Shown here piece after piece: positions 1-7,142 of a stretch of DNA of 12,094 nt; within the stretch, counting starts at the first letter, position 1; each line of letters opens with the position of its first letter. Both the position numbers and the translations under genes were made by a program. Source of the DNA: Clostridia bacterium (lineage in GTDB: Bacteria; Bacillota; Clostridia; Christensenellales; Maliibacteriaceae); the NCBI GenBank assembly GCA_017935825.1, contig JAGBGW010000201.1, forward strand, positions 1 through 12,094, written 5' to 3'. Under the pieces are notes generated by a model, which ran no database searches, was not told the origin of the DNA, and saw only the letters and a list, made by a program, of their open reading frames with translations.

Positions 1-609
1 ATCTACGCAGCTGAAAAGGCATACCAGATGGGCGCAACCCCCGTTGCAATGTGCGACTCCACCGGCTGGATCGTGGACAACGACGGTGTGGATCTTGCAG
101 CCGTCAAGGAGATCAAGGAAGTTCGTCGTGCTCGTCTTAGCGAATATACTTCCTATCGCCCTAACGCAGAGTATCATGCAGGCGTCGGCATCTGGACCGT
201 TCCCTGCGATATCGCACTTCCCTGCGCAACCCAGAACGAGCTGCATCTTGAAGATGCAAAGACCCTCGTTGCAAACGGCTGCTTCGCAGTGGCAGAAGGT
301 GCAAACATGCCCACCACTCCCGATGCAGTGGAATACCTGCAGGCAAACGGCATCCTGTATGCTCCCGGCAAGGCATCCAACGCAGGCGGCGTAGCAACCT
401 CCGGCCTTGAAATGAGCCAGAACGCAATGCGTCTTTCCTGGACCTTCGAGGAAGTTGACGAGAAACTCCACGGCATCATGGTCAACATCCACAACAACTG
501 CGTCAAGGCAGCTGAAACCTACGGTCATCCCAACAACTACGTCATGGGTGCAAACATCGCAGGCTTTGAAAAGGTTGCAGATGCAATGCTGGCACAGGGT
601 GTTATCTAA
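1..609 (+). CDS. gdhA: Glutamate dehydrogenase, C-terminal part (5' end outside window)
   Basis: The reading frame is open from the first base to the TAA at 607-609 and gives 202 residues, about the last 45% of a hexameric glutamate dehydrogenase (usually near 450 residues). These enzymes interconvert glutamate and 2-oxoglutarate plus ammonium with NAD(P)H in the cytoplasm and mediate ammonium assimilation. Family signatures visible in this piece are the nucleotide-domain stretch CDSTGWIVDNDGVD, the block VPCDIALPCATQNE, VAEGANMPTT, and the C-terminal GKASNAGGVATSGLEMSQN followed by the LSW helix. The match to the small hexameric class is good; NADP rather than NAD specificity is inferred from family custom because the dinucleotide-binding loop is outside the window. 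An ATG at 28 is internal, not the start. Codon use (GCA, CCC, CTT) suggests high expression. No terminator hairpin is visible between its stop and the next promoter at 643. Confidence 0.93.
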   Translation: MYAAEKAYQMGATPVAMCDSTGWIVDNDGVDLAAVKEIKEVRRARLSEYTSYRPNAEYHAGVGIWTVPCDIALPCATQNELHLEDAKTLVANGCFAVAEGANMPTTPDAVEYLQANGILYAPGKASNAGGVATSGLEMSQNAMRLSWTFEEVDEKLHGIMVNIHNNCVKAAETYGHPNNYVMGANIAGFEKVADAMLAQGVI

Positions 610-642
610 TCCAAAAAAGTCAATAAAATCAACAAAAAGTGT

Positions 643-671
643 TTGACATCACAACCGGGCTATGGTATAGT
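643..671 (+). promoter_or_regulatory. Promoter of the infC-rpmI-rplT operon
   Basis: A perfect -35 box TTGACA lies at 643-648 and a -10 box TATAGT at 666-671, separated by exactly 17 nt. This is a near-consensus vegetative (sigma-A type) promoter. Transcription would start near 678, giving a leader of about 128 nt before infC. It starts 33 nt after the gdhA stop, so the translation-factor operon is independent of gdhA. Confidence 0.88.
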
Positions 672-677
672 ATTCGG

Positions 678-790
678 GTACGAAGAAGAAACGTTCCGTT
701 TCTCACCCGGCGGCATGGCCAGCTGTGGTTACGCATCAGCCTATTTAGCATGCGGACGGAAAGGTTCTTCCGTCCGCATTTATTATTTTC
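678..790 (+). ncRNA. L20-type attenuation leader of infC-rpmI-rplT
   Basis: The untranslated leader holds a 5' hairpin (687-693 with 697-703, 7 bp, loop TTC) and, at its end, a 12-bp intrinsic terminator (750-761 with 768-779, loop 762-767) followed by a T-rich tail to 789. This lies upstream of infC, not at the end of a gene, so it acts as an attenuator. Bases 694-701 (TTCCGTTT) can pair with 754-761 (GGACGGAA), six Watson-Crick plus two G-U pairs. That would open the terminator and gives a plausible antiterminator, mutually exclusive with both hairpins. In Bacillus subtilis the same operon has a leader at which ribosomal protein L20, the product of the last gene, promotes termination. Position and architecture fit that family (Rfam L20 leader), but I cannot run a covariance search, and the L20-binding fold itself is inferred. 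Confidence 0.72.
750..789 (+). terminator. Attenuator (leader terminator) before infC
   Basis: A 12-bp perfect stem (ATGCGGACGGAA against TTCCGTCCGCAT) with a 6-nt loop is followed by TTATTATTTT. It ends 16 nt before the infC start and just before its ribosome site, so it can only work as a conditional terminator or the operon would not be expressed. Confidence 0.85.
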
Positions 791-805
791 TGGAGGTGCA
801 TCCCA

Positions 806-1324
806 ATCGCTACCAACGAATTGCTGATCAACGAACAGATTCGCGACCGCGAAGTTCGACTGATCGACGAAAACGGCGAACAGCTTGGCATTATGCCCAT
901 CGGTAAGGCACTGGATCTTGCTGACGAGCGTGGCCTGGACTTGGTTCGAATCGTTCCCAATGCTGTGCCCCCCGTCTGCAAGATCATGAACTACGGTAAG
1001 TACAAGTTCGAGCAGGCAAAGCGCGAAAAAGAAGCAAAGAAGAATCAGAAGGTGGTCGAACTCAAAGAGGTTCGTCTGTCTCCCACGATTGAAGACCACG
1101 ACATCAACGTTCGTGTCAAGAACACCGTGAAGTTTCTTTCTCAGGGCGATAAGGTTAAAGTTTCGATTCGCTTCCGCGGCCGTCAGTTGAGCCATACGGA
1201 AGTTGGCCAAAAAGTGATGGAATGCTTTCTTGAGAAACTCGGTGACGTGTATGTTGTCGAGCGCCGACCCACGATGGAAGGCCGTATGATGATCATGGTG
1301 CTGGCACCCAAGCCCACCAAATAA
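806..1324 (+). CDS. infC: Translation initiation factor IF-3, starting at ATC
   Basis: The protein (172 residues from this start) is a full-length IF-3, which binds the 30S subunit, checks the start codon and initiator tRNA, and keeps subunits apart. The N-terminal domain (about 1-75, INEQIRDREVRLID near residue 8) joins through a lysine-rich linker (KREKEAKKNQK) to the C-terminal domain with EVRLSPTIEDHD, IRFRGRQLSH and the final VLAPKP. No ATG or GTG precedes the conserved N-terminus. The Shine-Dalgarno GGAGGTG at 792-798 sits 7 nt before an in-frame ATC at 806; a second in-frame ATC at 800 is too close, and TTG at 821 would cut into the conserved LLINEQIR block. Rare start codons (AUU, AUC) are a known mark of infC and underlie its feedback control, since IF-3 rejects non-canonical starts. 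First gene of the operon, 16 nt before rpmI. Identity is very sure; the exact start is likely. Confidence 0.95.
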   Translation: MATNELLINEQIRDREVRLIDENGEQLGIMPIGKALDLADERGLDLVRIVPNAVPPVCKIMNYGKYKFEQAKREKEAKKNQKVVELKEVRLSPTIEDHDINVRVKNTVKFLSQGDKVKVSIRFRGRQLSHTEVGQKVMECFLEKLGDVYVVERRPTMEGRMMIMVLAPKPTK

Positions 1325-1340
1325 CAAGGAGGAAGGTTAA

Positions 1341-1538
1341 ATGCCTAAGATGAAGACTCGCCGCGCTGCGGCAAAACGTCTCAACCTGACTAAGACCGGT
1401 AAAATCAAGCGTGCTAAGGCTTTCAAGAGCCATCTGCTTAACGGTAAGACCCGCAAGAGAAAGCGCAACCTGCGCCAGGGTACCCTCGTGGACGCAACTG
1501 TTCAGAAGAACATGCGCGAACTGATCCCCTACAAATAA
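1341..1538 (+). CDS. rpmI: 50S ribosomal protein L35 (bL35)
   Basis: A 65-residue basic protein with the typical MPKMKTRRAAAKR start and the KSHLLNGKTRKRKRNLRQ core of bL35, a small protein of the large ribosomal subunit. Length equals the family norm (about 64-66). A full AAGGAGG ribosome site at 1326-1332 lies 8 nt before the ATG. It sits between infC and rplT, the conserved order in Firmicutes and many other bacteria, and shares their leader-controlled transcript. Confidence 0.97.
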   Translation: MPKMKTRRAAAKRLNLTKTGKIKRAKAFKSHLLNGKTRKRKRNLRQGTLVDATVQKNMRELIPYK

Positions 1539-1560
1539 TCGTTAACGGAGGTAATATACC

Positions 1561-1917
1561 ATGGCTCGTATTAAGCGTGCAGTAAACGGTCGCAAAAGCC
1601 ACCGTAAAGTAATGAAGCTGGCAAAGGGTTATTTTGGCGCTCGCGGTAAGCACTTCCGCGCTGCTAACCAGCAGGTCATGAAGTCCCTTTCCTATGCATA
1701 CACCGGTCGTCGCCTTCGCAAGCGTGACTTCCGTCGTCTGTGGATTGCTCGTATCAACGCAGCAGCTCGCATCAACGGCATGTCTTATTCCCGCTTCATC
1801 GACGGTCTCAAGAAGGCTGACATTCAGGTCAACCGCAAGATCCTTGCTGACCTGGCAGTCAACGATCCCGCAGCATTTGCTAAGCTGGTCGAGGCTGCAA
1901 AGAACGCTATTGCATAA
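1561..1917 (+). CDS. rplT: 50S ribosomal protein L20 (bL20)
   Basis: A 118-residue, strongly basic protein that starts MARIKRAVNGRKSHRKVMK and carries GYFGARGKHFRAANQQV and the RRLRKRDFRRLWIARINAAAR block characteristic of bL20, which binds 23S rRNA early in large-subunit assembly. Length is the family norm. GGAGGT at 1547-1552 is 8 nt before the ATG. It is the last gene of the operon, and in B. subtilis its product is the repressor that acts on the leader of this same operon. The leader at 678-790 suggests the same feedback here. Confidence 0.98.
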   Translation: MARIKRAVNGRKSHRKVMKLAKGYFGARGKHFRAANQQVMKSLSYAYTGRRLRKRDFRRLWIARINAAARINGMSYSRFIDGLKKADIQVNRKILADLAVNDPAAFAKLVEAAKNAIA

Positions 1918-1936
1918 TTTAGCGTAAAAGGCGAAC

Positions 1937-1970
1937 AAAACGCGCTGAACTTCGGTTCGGCGCGTTTTTT
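1937..1970 (+). terminator. Intrinsic terminator of the infC-rpmI-rplT operon
   Basis: A 12-bp stem (1939-1950 with 1955-1966, one G-T pair) closed by a stable UUCG tetraloop at 1951-1954 is flanked by an A-run upstream and six T at 1965-1970. It begins 20 nt after the rplT stop. The A/T flanks can lengthen the stem by 2 bp. Confidence 0.93.
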
Positions 1971-1993
1971 CTTTACGTTTTCTATGCTATAAT
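1965..1993 (+). promoter_or_regulatory. Likely extended -10 promoter for the methyltransferase gene
   Basis: A consensus -10 TATAAT at 1988-1993 preceded by TG at 1985-1986 (TGnTATAAT, extended -10). The region 17 nt upstream is only the T-run of the preceding terminator (1965-1970), so there is no good -35 box. The extended -10 would compensate. Transcription would start near 2000, about 24 nt before the gene. Confidence 0.6.
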
Positions 1994-2023
1994 GATTCCA
2001 TTAAATTGGAACAGGTAGTGTTT

Positions 2024-2809
2024 ATGGTCATTCAAAGCGTATCCAACCCTCGCATCAAGCGTGTGCGTGCGTTGAAACAAAAAAAGAACAGAGTGGCGGA
2101 AGGCGTCTTTCTTGCAGACGGCGATCTTTTGGTGGAAGAAGCGCTCAAAAGCGAGCATGATGTACAGGAAGTATTGATTTCGGAAGAAAAGCTTTCTGCG
2201 TTTTCTCATCTGGTTGCCTTGGCGGAGAATCAGAGCGTGCCCGTGACCGTGGTCGCTTCACATGTGATGGAAGCACTTTCCGATACCGTCAGCCCACAGG
2301 GTATCGTGGCAGTGGTGGCACTTCCCAAGGCAGAACCGCCTGCACCAAAAGGCGGACTTATCTGTCTGCTTGAAAGCGTAGCTGACCCGGGCAACGTGGG
2401 CACCATCATCCGTACAGCCGATGCCGTCGGCGCCGATGCTGTGGTGCTTTGCGGCGACTGTGCCGATGCCTATGCGCCCAAAACCGTGCGCGCATCCATG
2501 GGTTCCATTTTCCATCTTCCCGTGGTGCATTTGAAAGATGCGGCGGAAACTGCGGCTTTTTACAAGGCGGCAGGCTACACCATGGTGGGTACCCATCTGC
2601 ACGGTGTGGATGCGTTCGATGACGATCTGCACTGGGCAAGCAAGACGTTGCTTGTGACAGGCAGTGAAGCCCGCGGCATGTCCGACACGCTTTCCGATAT
2701 GTGCGATGTGCTTTTGCGCCTGCCCATGCCGGGGAAGTCCGAATCGCTGAACGCGGCGGTGGCAACGGGCATATTCCTTTATACCCATCTTCGTTTGAGA
2801 AAGGATTGA
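2024..2809 (+). CDS. SpoU/TrmH-family 23S rRNA 2'-O-methyltransferase (YsgA-like)
   Basis: A 261-residue SPOUT-superfamily enzyme that would transfer a methyl group from S-adenosylmethionine to a ribose 2'-OH of rRNA. The N-terminal part (about 1-95, with EGVFLADGDLLVEEAL) is the RNA-substrate-binding domain. The knotted catalytic domain shows all three family motifs: motif 1 NVGTIIRTADAVGADAVVL (124-142, N124 and R130), motif 2 KTVRASMGSIFHLPV (153-167), motif 3 with GSEARGM (213-219) and PMPGKSESLNAAVA (234-247). The ATG at 2024 is chosen because an AGG at 2013-2015 precedes it; a TTG at 2006 would lie only 13 nt after the -10 box. In Firmicutes a gene of this type (ysgA, reported to act on the 23S A-loop) often follows rplT, as here. 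The exact target nucleotide cannot be read from sequence. Confidence 0.9.
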   Translation: MVIQSVSNPRIKRVRALKQKKNRVAEGVFLADGDLLVEEALKSEHDVQEVLISEEKLSAFSHLVALAENQSVPVTVVASHVMEALSDTVSPQGIVAVVALPKAEPPAPKGGLICLLESVADPGNVGTIIRTADAVGADAVVLCGDCADAYAPKTVRASMGSIFHLPVVHLKDAAETAAFYKAAGYTMVGTHLHGVDAFDDDLHWASKTLLVTGSEARGMSDTLSDMCDVLLRLPMPGKSESLNAAVATGIFLYTHLRLRKD

Positions 2810-2813
2810 TCCT

Positions 2814-3560
2814 ATGAAACTTACAATTCTTGGCAATTGCGGTCCTTATCCGGGAAAAGGTGCAGGTACCAGTGGTTATCTGCTGCAAAGTGCGGATACT
2901 AACGTCCTGCTGGAATACGGCAGCGGTACGGTAGCCCAGCTTTGGAATCATATCGAACCCAAAGACCTGAAAGCCGTGATCCTGACCCACATGCACTGGG
3001 ACCATGTGTCCGACTTTATGATGCTTGCCACCACACTCCAGTTTGCAAAAATGAAGGGTCAGCTGCCTGAGAATTTCTGCGTTTATGTCTACATGCAGAA
3101 GGAACCTGCTGCCATGGCGGAACTTCTTGAAAACTGTCCTGCAAAGGAGCTGTTTGATTTCCATTATGTGAAGGCGTGGGACAATATTATCATCGATAAA
3201 CTGCAGATCCTCTTTACGCCTGCACGGCATCCGCTGCCTTGCGTGGGTATGGGCGTGCGTGAGTACGAACGTTTCCTGTACTATACGGGCGACACCAATG
3301 TGATGGAGGAACTGACGCTCTATGCCAAGGATGCAGACGCCATCCTTGCCGATTGCGGTTTGCCCAATGAGGCATGGAACGAGAACGCACCGCACCTGAG
3401 CGCCGGGCAGTGCGGCAAGCTCGCCCGCGATGCAGGTGCAAAGCGGCTGTGGCTTTCCCATTTGCCGCCCTATGCCGATCAAAAACAGCTGCTGGCACAG
3501 GCAGAAGAATACTTTGAATTTACCATGCTGACCAAGGTGGGGGACAGCTACCTGATCTGA
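2814..3560 (+). CDS. Metallo-beta-lactamase-fold hydrolase, RNase Z/YhfI-like
   Basis: A 248-residue cytoplasmic protein with a complete dinuclear metal site: H59-x-H61-x-D63-H64 in LTHMHWDH, H139 (ARHP), D160 (YYTGDT) and H216 (LSHLPP). This set, with HLSAGQCGKLA before the last ligand, places it in the RNase Z/phosphodiesterase-like branch of the metallo-beta-lactamase fold, close to B. subtilis YhfI. It lacks the long exosite arm of true RNase Z, so tRNA 3' processing is not implied; its substrate is unknown. It starts 4 nt after the methyltransferase stop, with AAGGA at 2801-2805 about 8 nt before the ATG, so the two are co-transcribed. Its stop is 6 nt before comEC, whose C-terminal domain shares the same fold, but the two proteins are not duplicates. 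Confidence 0.87.
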   Translation: MKLTILGNCGPYPGKGAGTSGYLLQSADTNVLLEYGSGTVAQLWNHIEPKDLKAVILTHMHWDHVSDFMMLATTLQFAKMKGQLPENFCVYVYMQKEPAAMAELLENCPAKELFDFHYVKAWDNIIIDKLQILFTPARHPLPCVGMGVREYERFLYYTGDTNVMEELTLYAKDADAILADCGLPNEAWNENAPHLSAGQCGKLARDAGAKRLWLSHLPPYADQKQLLAQAEEYFEFTMLTKVGDSYLI

Positions 3561-3566
3561 TAATCC

Positions 3567-5933
3567 ATGGACGGTACACAGCGGAAGATACAGCATAGTT
3601 TACATAAAGCGGTTGACGGCGAATTGTTTGCCCGCGGCCGCTTTGTTGTATTGCTTGCAGTATGCCTGATCTGTTCAATTTGTTTTCGGTTTTATCTTCC
3701 ATTTGGGTTAAGCTTTGCTGTGTTAGTTGTTTTTGTTCCGTTTTTCTTTTATAAGAAAAATGCAAAACGCGCAGCTGCCATGTGTATCATGTGGATGATC
3801 GGGGCACTTATTTGCAGCCATGCATTGCTTCCGCTGGAAGAAGCAAAGACGATACGGGAAGGTGTGGTGGAACTATCCGCCATCGTCACAGCCATTGACG
3901 AAGAAGCAGGAAGTGTGACACTTGATTCTGTCGTCATCGATGGTGTGTCGCGCCGCGGTGAGGTGACCTATTGGCTGGATGAGGAAGAACCTGTCCCTGA
4001 AGTTTATGCACAAATCCATTGCACCTGCAATCTGCATGTGAAAAATGTCTTCGGCAACGTGGGCGGCGAGTATGCGGTCATCAACAATACCCGTTACAAT
4101 AACTGGCTGTATTTTACCGATGCACAGGATGTGAAAATGGAACCTGCCGAGCTTTCCTTGATACAGCGCGTTCGTTATGAAAGTGATACTTTCTTTGAAT
4201 CGCTTCGTGTGCGTATCCGCAGTGCAGTGTTTGACAATGTAAAAGACCCAAGCTCTGCTGCACTTTGCTACGGTATGTTGGTGGGCGATTCTTCGTTTGT
4301 GGAGGATGAGACTTACGGTATCTACCGTGATGGCGGTATATTGCATTTGCTGGCAGTATCGGGTCTTCATGTCAGTGCCATCGCACTGGTTATCGGATTT
4401 CTGATCGGTAAATTACCCTTGCCAAGATTCTTTCGCGTGCTTTTGTCCGTGTTGATTGTGGGCTTTTATGTGATGCTTTGCGATCTGCCCGTGTCTGCAC
4501 AGCGTGCACTGATTCTGTTTGTGGTTACATCATTTACGCCGATGCTTCGCCGCAAAGCCGACCCGTTGTGCTCTTTGGCAACTGCGGCGATCATCATCCT
4601 TTTGTGCGATCCGCTGGCGGTGTTCAATATCGGGGTCCGCCTATCTTTTGAAGCCACTGGCGCCATCGTTCTTCTGTCCCGCGATATGGGCAAAAAGCTT
4701 GTGGATAAGCTGGATGAAAAGAAGCGTCGTTGGGCAGACCGCGTCCGCGATTTTCTTGCGGTGACCATCGCCGCACAGCTTGGCGTACTGCCTTGCCTTT
4801 TGGCACTGTACGGCAACGCGCCGCTTGCATCGTTCATCATCAATCCCATCGTGGTGCCCTTTTCCGGTGTATTGCTTGGTTCTTCATGGATCACCGTGTT
4901 TGCCGATTTGCTGGGATTTTATCCGCTGTTCTTTGGCAAAGTGACAGCGTTTCTATTCCAAACTGTGACCGATTTCACACAGTTTGCCAACGGCATTTTG
5001 CCTCAGCTTGTACCACCTTTTTATTGCAGTACATGGGTTCGGGTGGTGTATTTCGCACTGCTGTTTGTCCTTTCTTCTTTCTGCCTTTTGTACAAGAAAG
5101 AAAAACGTATTCTTTCTGCGGTGATCACATGCATACTTGTGATTGCCTGCATCGTTGGTTTTGTGGTGGAGGCAAAGGAAGAATCCATCACATTGTTGGA
5201 CGTAGGGCAGGGGCAATGTCTGCTTGTGGAAATGGACGGTGAAAACATCCTCGTCGATTGCGGTACGTCCGAGTTTGGCGGCATCTCCGCATCGAAGATG
5301 GCTTCCACTCTGGTACGATGCGGCGCAGCGCATATCGATGCCATCATCCTCTCCCATGATGACAGCGACCACACCAACCGCGCGGTGGAACTGACAAAGC
5401 TCCTTGATGTGGATGAAATCATCTGCAACTATACTTGTTTTGTAGGATTGGATGATGCTGATTGCATTGTGACCGTACCGGAAGAAGCGAAATTGTATGC
5501 TCTGAACGACGGCACGATCCAAATCCTTGCAGGCAGCGGTGCAGATGAAAATGAAGATTTCTACATCATCGGCATTGAGCAGGAGGCACTTTCCATTCTC
5601 GTCATGGGCGATGCCACGAAGGAATCGGAAGAGCGCTTGCTTCAAAACGGCTTGGAAGACTATGATGTTCTTGTTGTGGGACATCATGGTTCTGACAGCA
5701 GTTCATCCAAAGAATTTCTGGAAGACTGCGGTGCGGAAATTGCAATTATTTCTGCAGGACGGAACAATTTCTACGGCCATCCCGATGAAGATGTACTTCG
5801 GCGGTTGGAAAATGCAAATATGTCCGTGTACTGCACGGCAGTTTGTGGTATGATTCAAATAGATGAAAACGGCAATGTTTTCACATACTATGCGGATGGC
5901 TATCCGTTTGAGAGGGGAGGGCAGGACAATTGA
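3567..5933 (+). CDS. comEC: DNA internalisation competence protein ComEC/Rec2
   Basis: A 788-residue, full-length ComEC, the inner-membrane channel through which transforming single-stranded DNA enters the cell. Order: N-terminal membrane segments (about 26-60 and 68-88), a soluble OB-like domain (about 95-190, the DUF4131 region), the Competence membrane domain (about 225-530) with the hallmark HLLAVSGLHVS at 260-270, then a C-terminal metallo-beta-lactamase-fold domain (about 540-780) carrying LLDVGQGQ, SHDDSDH (596-602), GDAT (681-684), GHHGS (705-709) and YGHP (736-739). The metal-binding signature is present, so the domain looks active. The ATG lies 6 nt after the preceding stop and has no clear ribosome site; the nearest purine run (AAGGTGGGGG, 3534-3543) is 23 nt away, so translation probably depends on coupling and is weak. 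It overlaps holA by 4 nt, the common Firmicutes pair. No other competence genes are in the window. Confidence 0.95.
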   Translation: MDGTQRKIQHSLHKAVDGELFARGRFVVLLAVCLICSICFRFYLPFGLSFAVLVVFVPFFFYKKNAKRAAAMCIMWMIGALICSHALLPLEEAKTIREGVVELSAIVTAIDEEAGSVTLDSVVIDGVSRRGEVTYWLDEEEPVPEVYAQIHCTCNLHVKNVFGNVGGEYAVINNTRYNNWLYFTDAQDVKMEPAELSLIQRVRYESDTFFESLRVRIRSAVFDNVKDPSSAALCYGMLVGDSSFVEDETYGIYRDGGILHLLAVSGLHVSAIALVIGFLIGKLPLPRFFRVLLSVLIVGFYVMLCDLPVSAQRALILFVVTSFTPMLRRKADPLCSLATAAIIILLCDPLAVFNIGVRLSFEATGAIVLLSRDMGKKLVDKLDEKKRRWADRVRDFLAVTIAAQLGVLPCLLALYGNAPLASFIINPIVVPFSGVLLGSSWITVFADLLGFYPLFFGKVTAFLFQTVTDFTQFANGILPQLVPPFYCSTWVRVVYFALLFVLSSFCLLYKKEKRILSAVITCILVIACIVGFVVEAKEESITLLDVGQGQCLLVEMDGENILVDCGTSEFGGISASKMASTLVRCGAAHIDAIILSHDDSDHTNRAVELTKLLDVDEIICNYTCFVGLDDADCIVTVPEEAKLYALNDGTIQILAGSGADENEDFYIIGIEQEALSILVMGDATKESEERLLQNGLEDYDVLVVGHHGSDSSSSKEFLEDCGAEIAIISAGRNNFYGHPDEDVLRRLENANMSVYCTAVCGMIQIDENGNVFTYYADGYPFERGGQDN

Positions 5934-6967
5934 ATTACCGCGAACTTTCCGCAAGCATAAAAAAGGGCGAAAAGCACAGTGTCTATCTTCTGCACGGGCA
6001 GGAAGAATACGTAAAGGATCGCTTGTATGAGCAGCTCTACGACCACCTTGCACCGCAGATGATGCCCGAATTCAACGTCAACATCCTGCACAACCCTACC
6101 GATGAGCAGATCATTGCCGCCTGTATGACGCCGCCCATGATGGCGGATGAAAAACTGGTGGTGGCGCGGGATTGTCCGCTGCTGGGCAGCGATGAGGAAA
6201 GCCGTTCCTCTTCCAAGGAAACCAAGCAGATGACCGACCGATTGACGGAGTATCTGAAAAATCTGCCCAAAAGCGTGCGGATCATCTTCATCCAGCGCGG
6301 TAAGTCGGCGGCAAACAACCGATTGAAAAAATTCCTGTCGCAAAATGCGGAGGAAGTGCTGATCGATCCCTTGGAAAGCGGCGATGCACAAGCCTGGATC
6401 GTATCGCGCATGAAGCAGCTTGGCTTTGCCATGGACAGAGAAGCGGCATCGATGCTGTTTTACTATGTGGGTCCTGCCATGGGCGATGTGGCAAGCGAGC
6501 TTGAAAAGATCGCGCTTTATGCACAGGGCAAAGAGACGGTCAATTCTGCCGACGTACAGACCGTGGTGCAGGATCGATCTTCCGTGCGCATCTTCACCAT
6601 GACCGATCACCTTGGCATGGGGCGGATGCAGAAGGCTTACGAAGCATTGGAAAGCGTGCGCCGCGGAGATGCGGACTCCTTCCAGACTCTCTACATGATC
6701 GCCCGACAATACCGCATGCTGGTGCGCTATCATCAGATGGAAATGGAGCATATGTCCCCTGCGGATGCCAAAAAGGCATTGGGTGTGCAGGACTTTGTGT
6801 ATCGCTCCTTGCAGCAGCAGGCAAGAGCGACCACTCTCGGCATTGCGCTCAAAGCTTTGGATATTCTCCTTGATGCGGAGGATGGCTTAAAAACAGGCCG
6901 CTACCGCGATGAAGATCTGGTGATCGATTCTGCAATCGCCATGATCGCATCACTTTATAAGAAATAA
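5930..6967 (+). CDS. holA: DNA polymerase III, delta subunit
   Basis: A 345-residue protein of normal length for HolA, the clamp-loader subunit that opens the beta sliding clamp at the replication fork. The N-terminus (HSVYLLHGQEEYVKDRL, residues 16-32) is the typical degenerate nucleotide-binding region of delta, followed by a middle stretch with KSAANNRLKKFL and the C-terminal helical domain (RSSVRIFTMTDHLGMGRMQKA, then LYMIARQYRMLVRYHQ). Start is a TTG at 5930 that overlaps the comEC stop in TTGA; the strong GGGGAGGG at 5914-5921 is 8 nt before it, and no ATG lies nearby. The overlap makes coupled translation with comEC likely. In B. subtilis rpsT follows this gene; here a terminator follows directly. 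Confidence 0.94.
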   Translation: MNYRELSASIKKGEKHSVYLLHGQEEYVKDRLYEQLYDHLAPQMMPEFNVNILHNPTDEQIIAACMTPPMMADEKLVVARDCPLLGSDEESRSSSKETKQMTDRLTEYLKNLPKSVRIIFIQRGKSAANNRLKKFLSQNAEEVLIDPLESGDAQAWIVSRMKQLGFAMDREAASMLFYYVGPAMGDVASELEKIALYAQGKETVNSADVQTVVQDRSSVRIFTMTDHLGMGRMQKAYEALESVRRGDADSFQTLYMIARQYRMLVRYHQMEMEHMSPADAKKALGVQDFVYRSLQQQARATTLGIALKALDILLDAEDGLKTGRYRDEDLVIDSAIAMIASLYKK

Positions 6968-6971
6968 GAAC

Positions 6972-7007
6972 AAAAGGCGAAGGAACAAGAAAATCCTTCG
7001 TCTTTTT
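6972..7007 (+). terminator. Intrinsic terminator after holA
   Basis: Arms 6972-6984 and 6994-7006 pair over 13 bp (core CGAAGGA with TCCTTCG, one G-T pair), loop 6985-6993, ending in a T-rich 3' side TCTTTTT. It starts 5 nt after the holA stop and closes the methyltransferase-to-holA transcript. Confidence 0.88.
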
Positions 7008-7040
7008 GCGCCCATAAAGGGGTCTGATGCATGGTTTTCC

Positions 7041-7069
7041 TTGACAGAAAAGCCCGGAAGCAATATCAT
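7041..7069 (+). promoter_or_regulatory. Promoter of leuS
   Basis: A perfect -35 TTGACA at 7041-7046 and -10 TATCAT at 7064-7069 with 17-nt spacing. The start near 7076 leaves a leader of about 67 nt. A second, weaker pair (TTGACG at 7091-7096 and TTTATA at 7115-7120, 18 nt) could add a start nearer the gene. Bases 7008-7040 between the holA terminator and this promoter hold nothing I can recognise. Confidence 0.72.
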
Positions 7070-7142
7070 TAAACTGGTGTGTCAAAGTGATTGACGACTG
7101 ATAATATTTTCTAATTTATATACAATGTGAGGTAAGATTTCC

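Noticed and set aside
3214..3560. Whether the stand-alone hydrolase is a duplication of the ComEC C-terminal domain
   Set aside because: They share only the general fold. The motifs differ (HMHWDH with TGDT and SHLPP against SHDDSDH with GDAT and GHHGS), so they belong to different branches.
2406..3596. A 396-residue minus-strand open frame across the methyltransferase and hydrolase genes
   Set aside because: It spans two well-supported plus-strand genes and their junction, is rich in Cys/His/Arg in no known pattern, and has no ribosome site.
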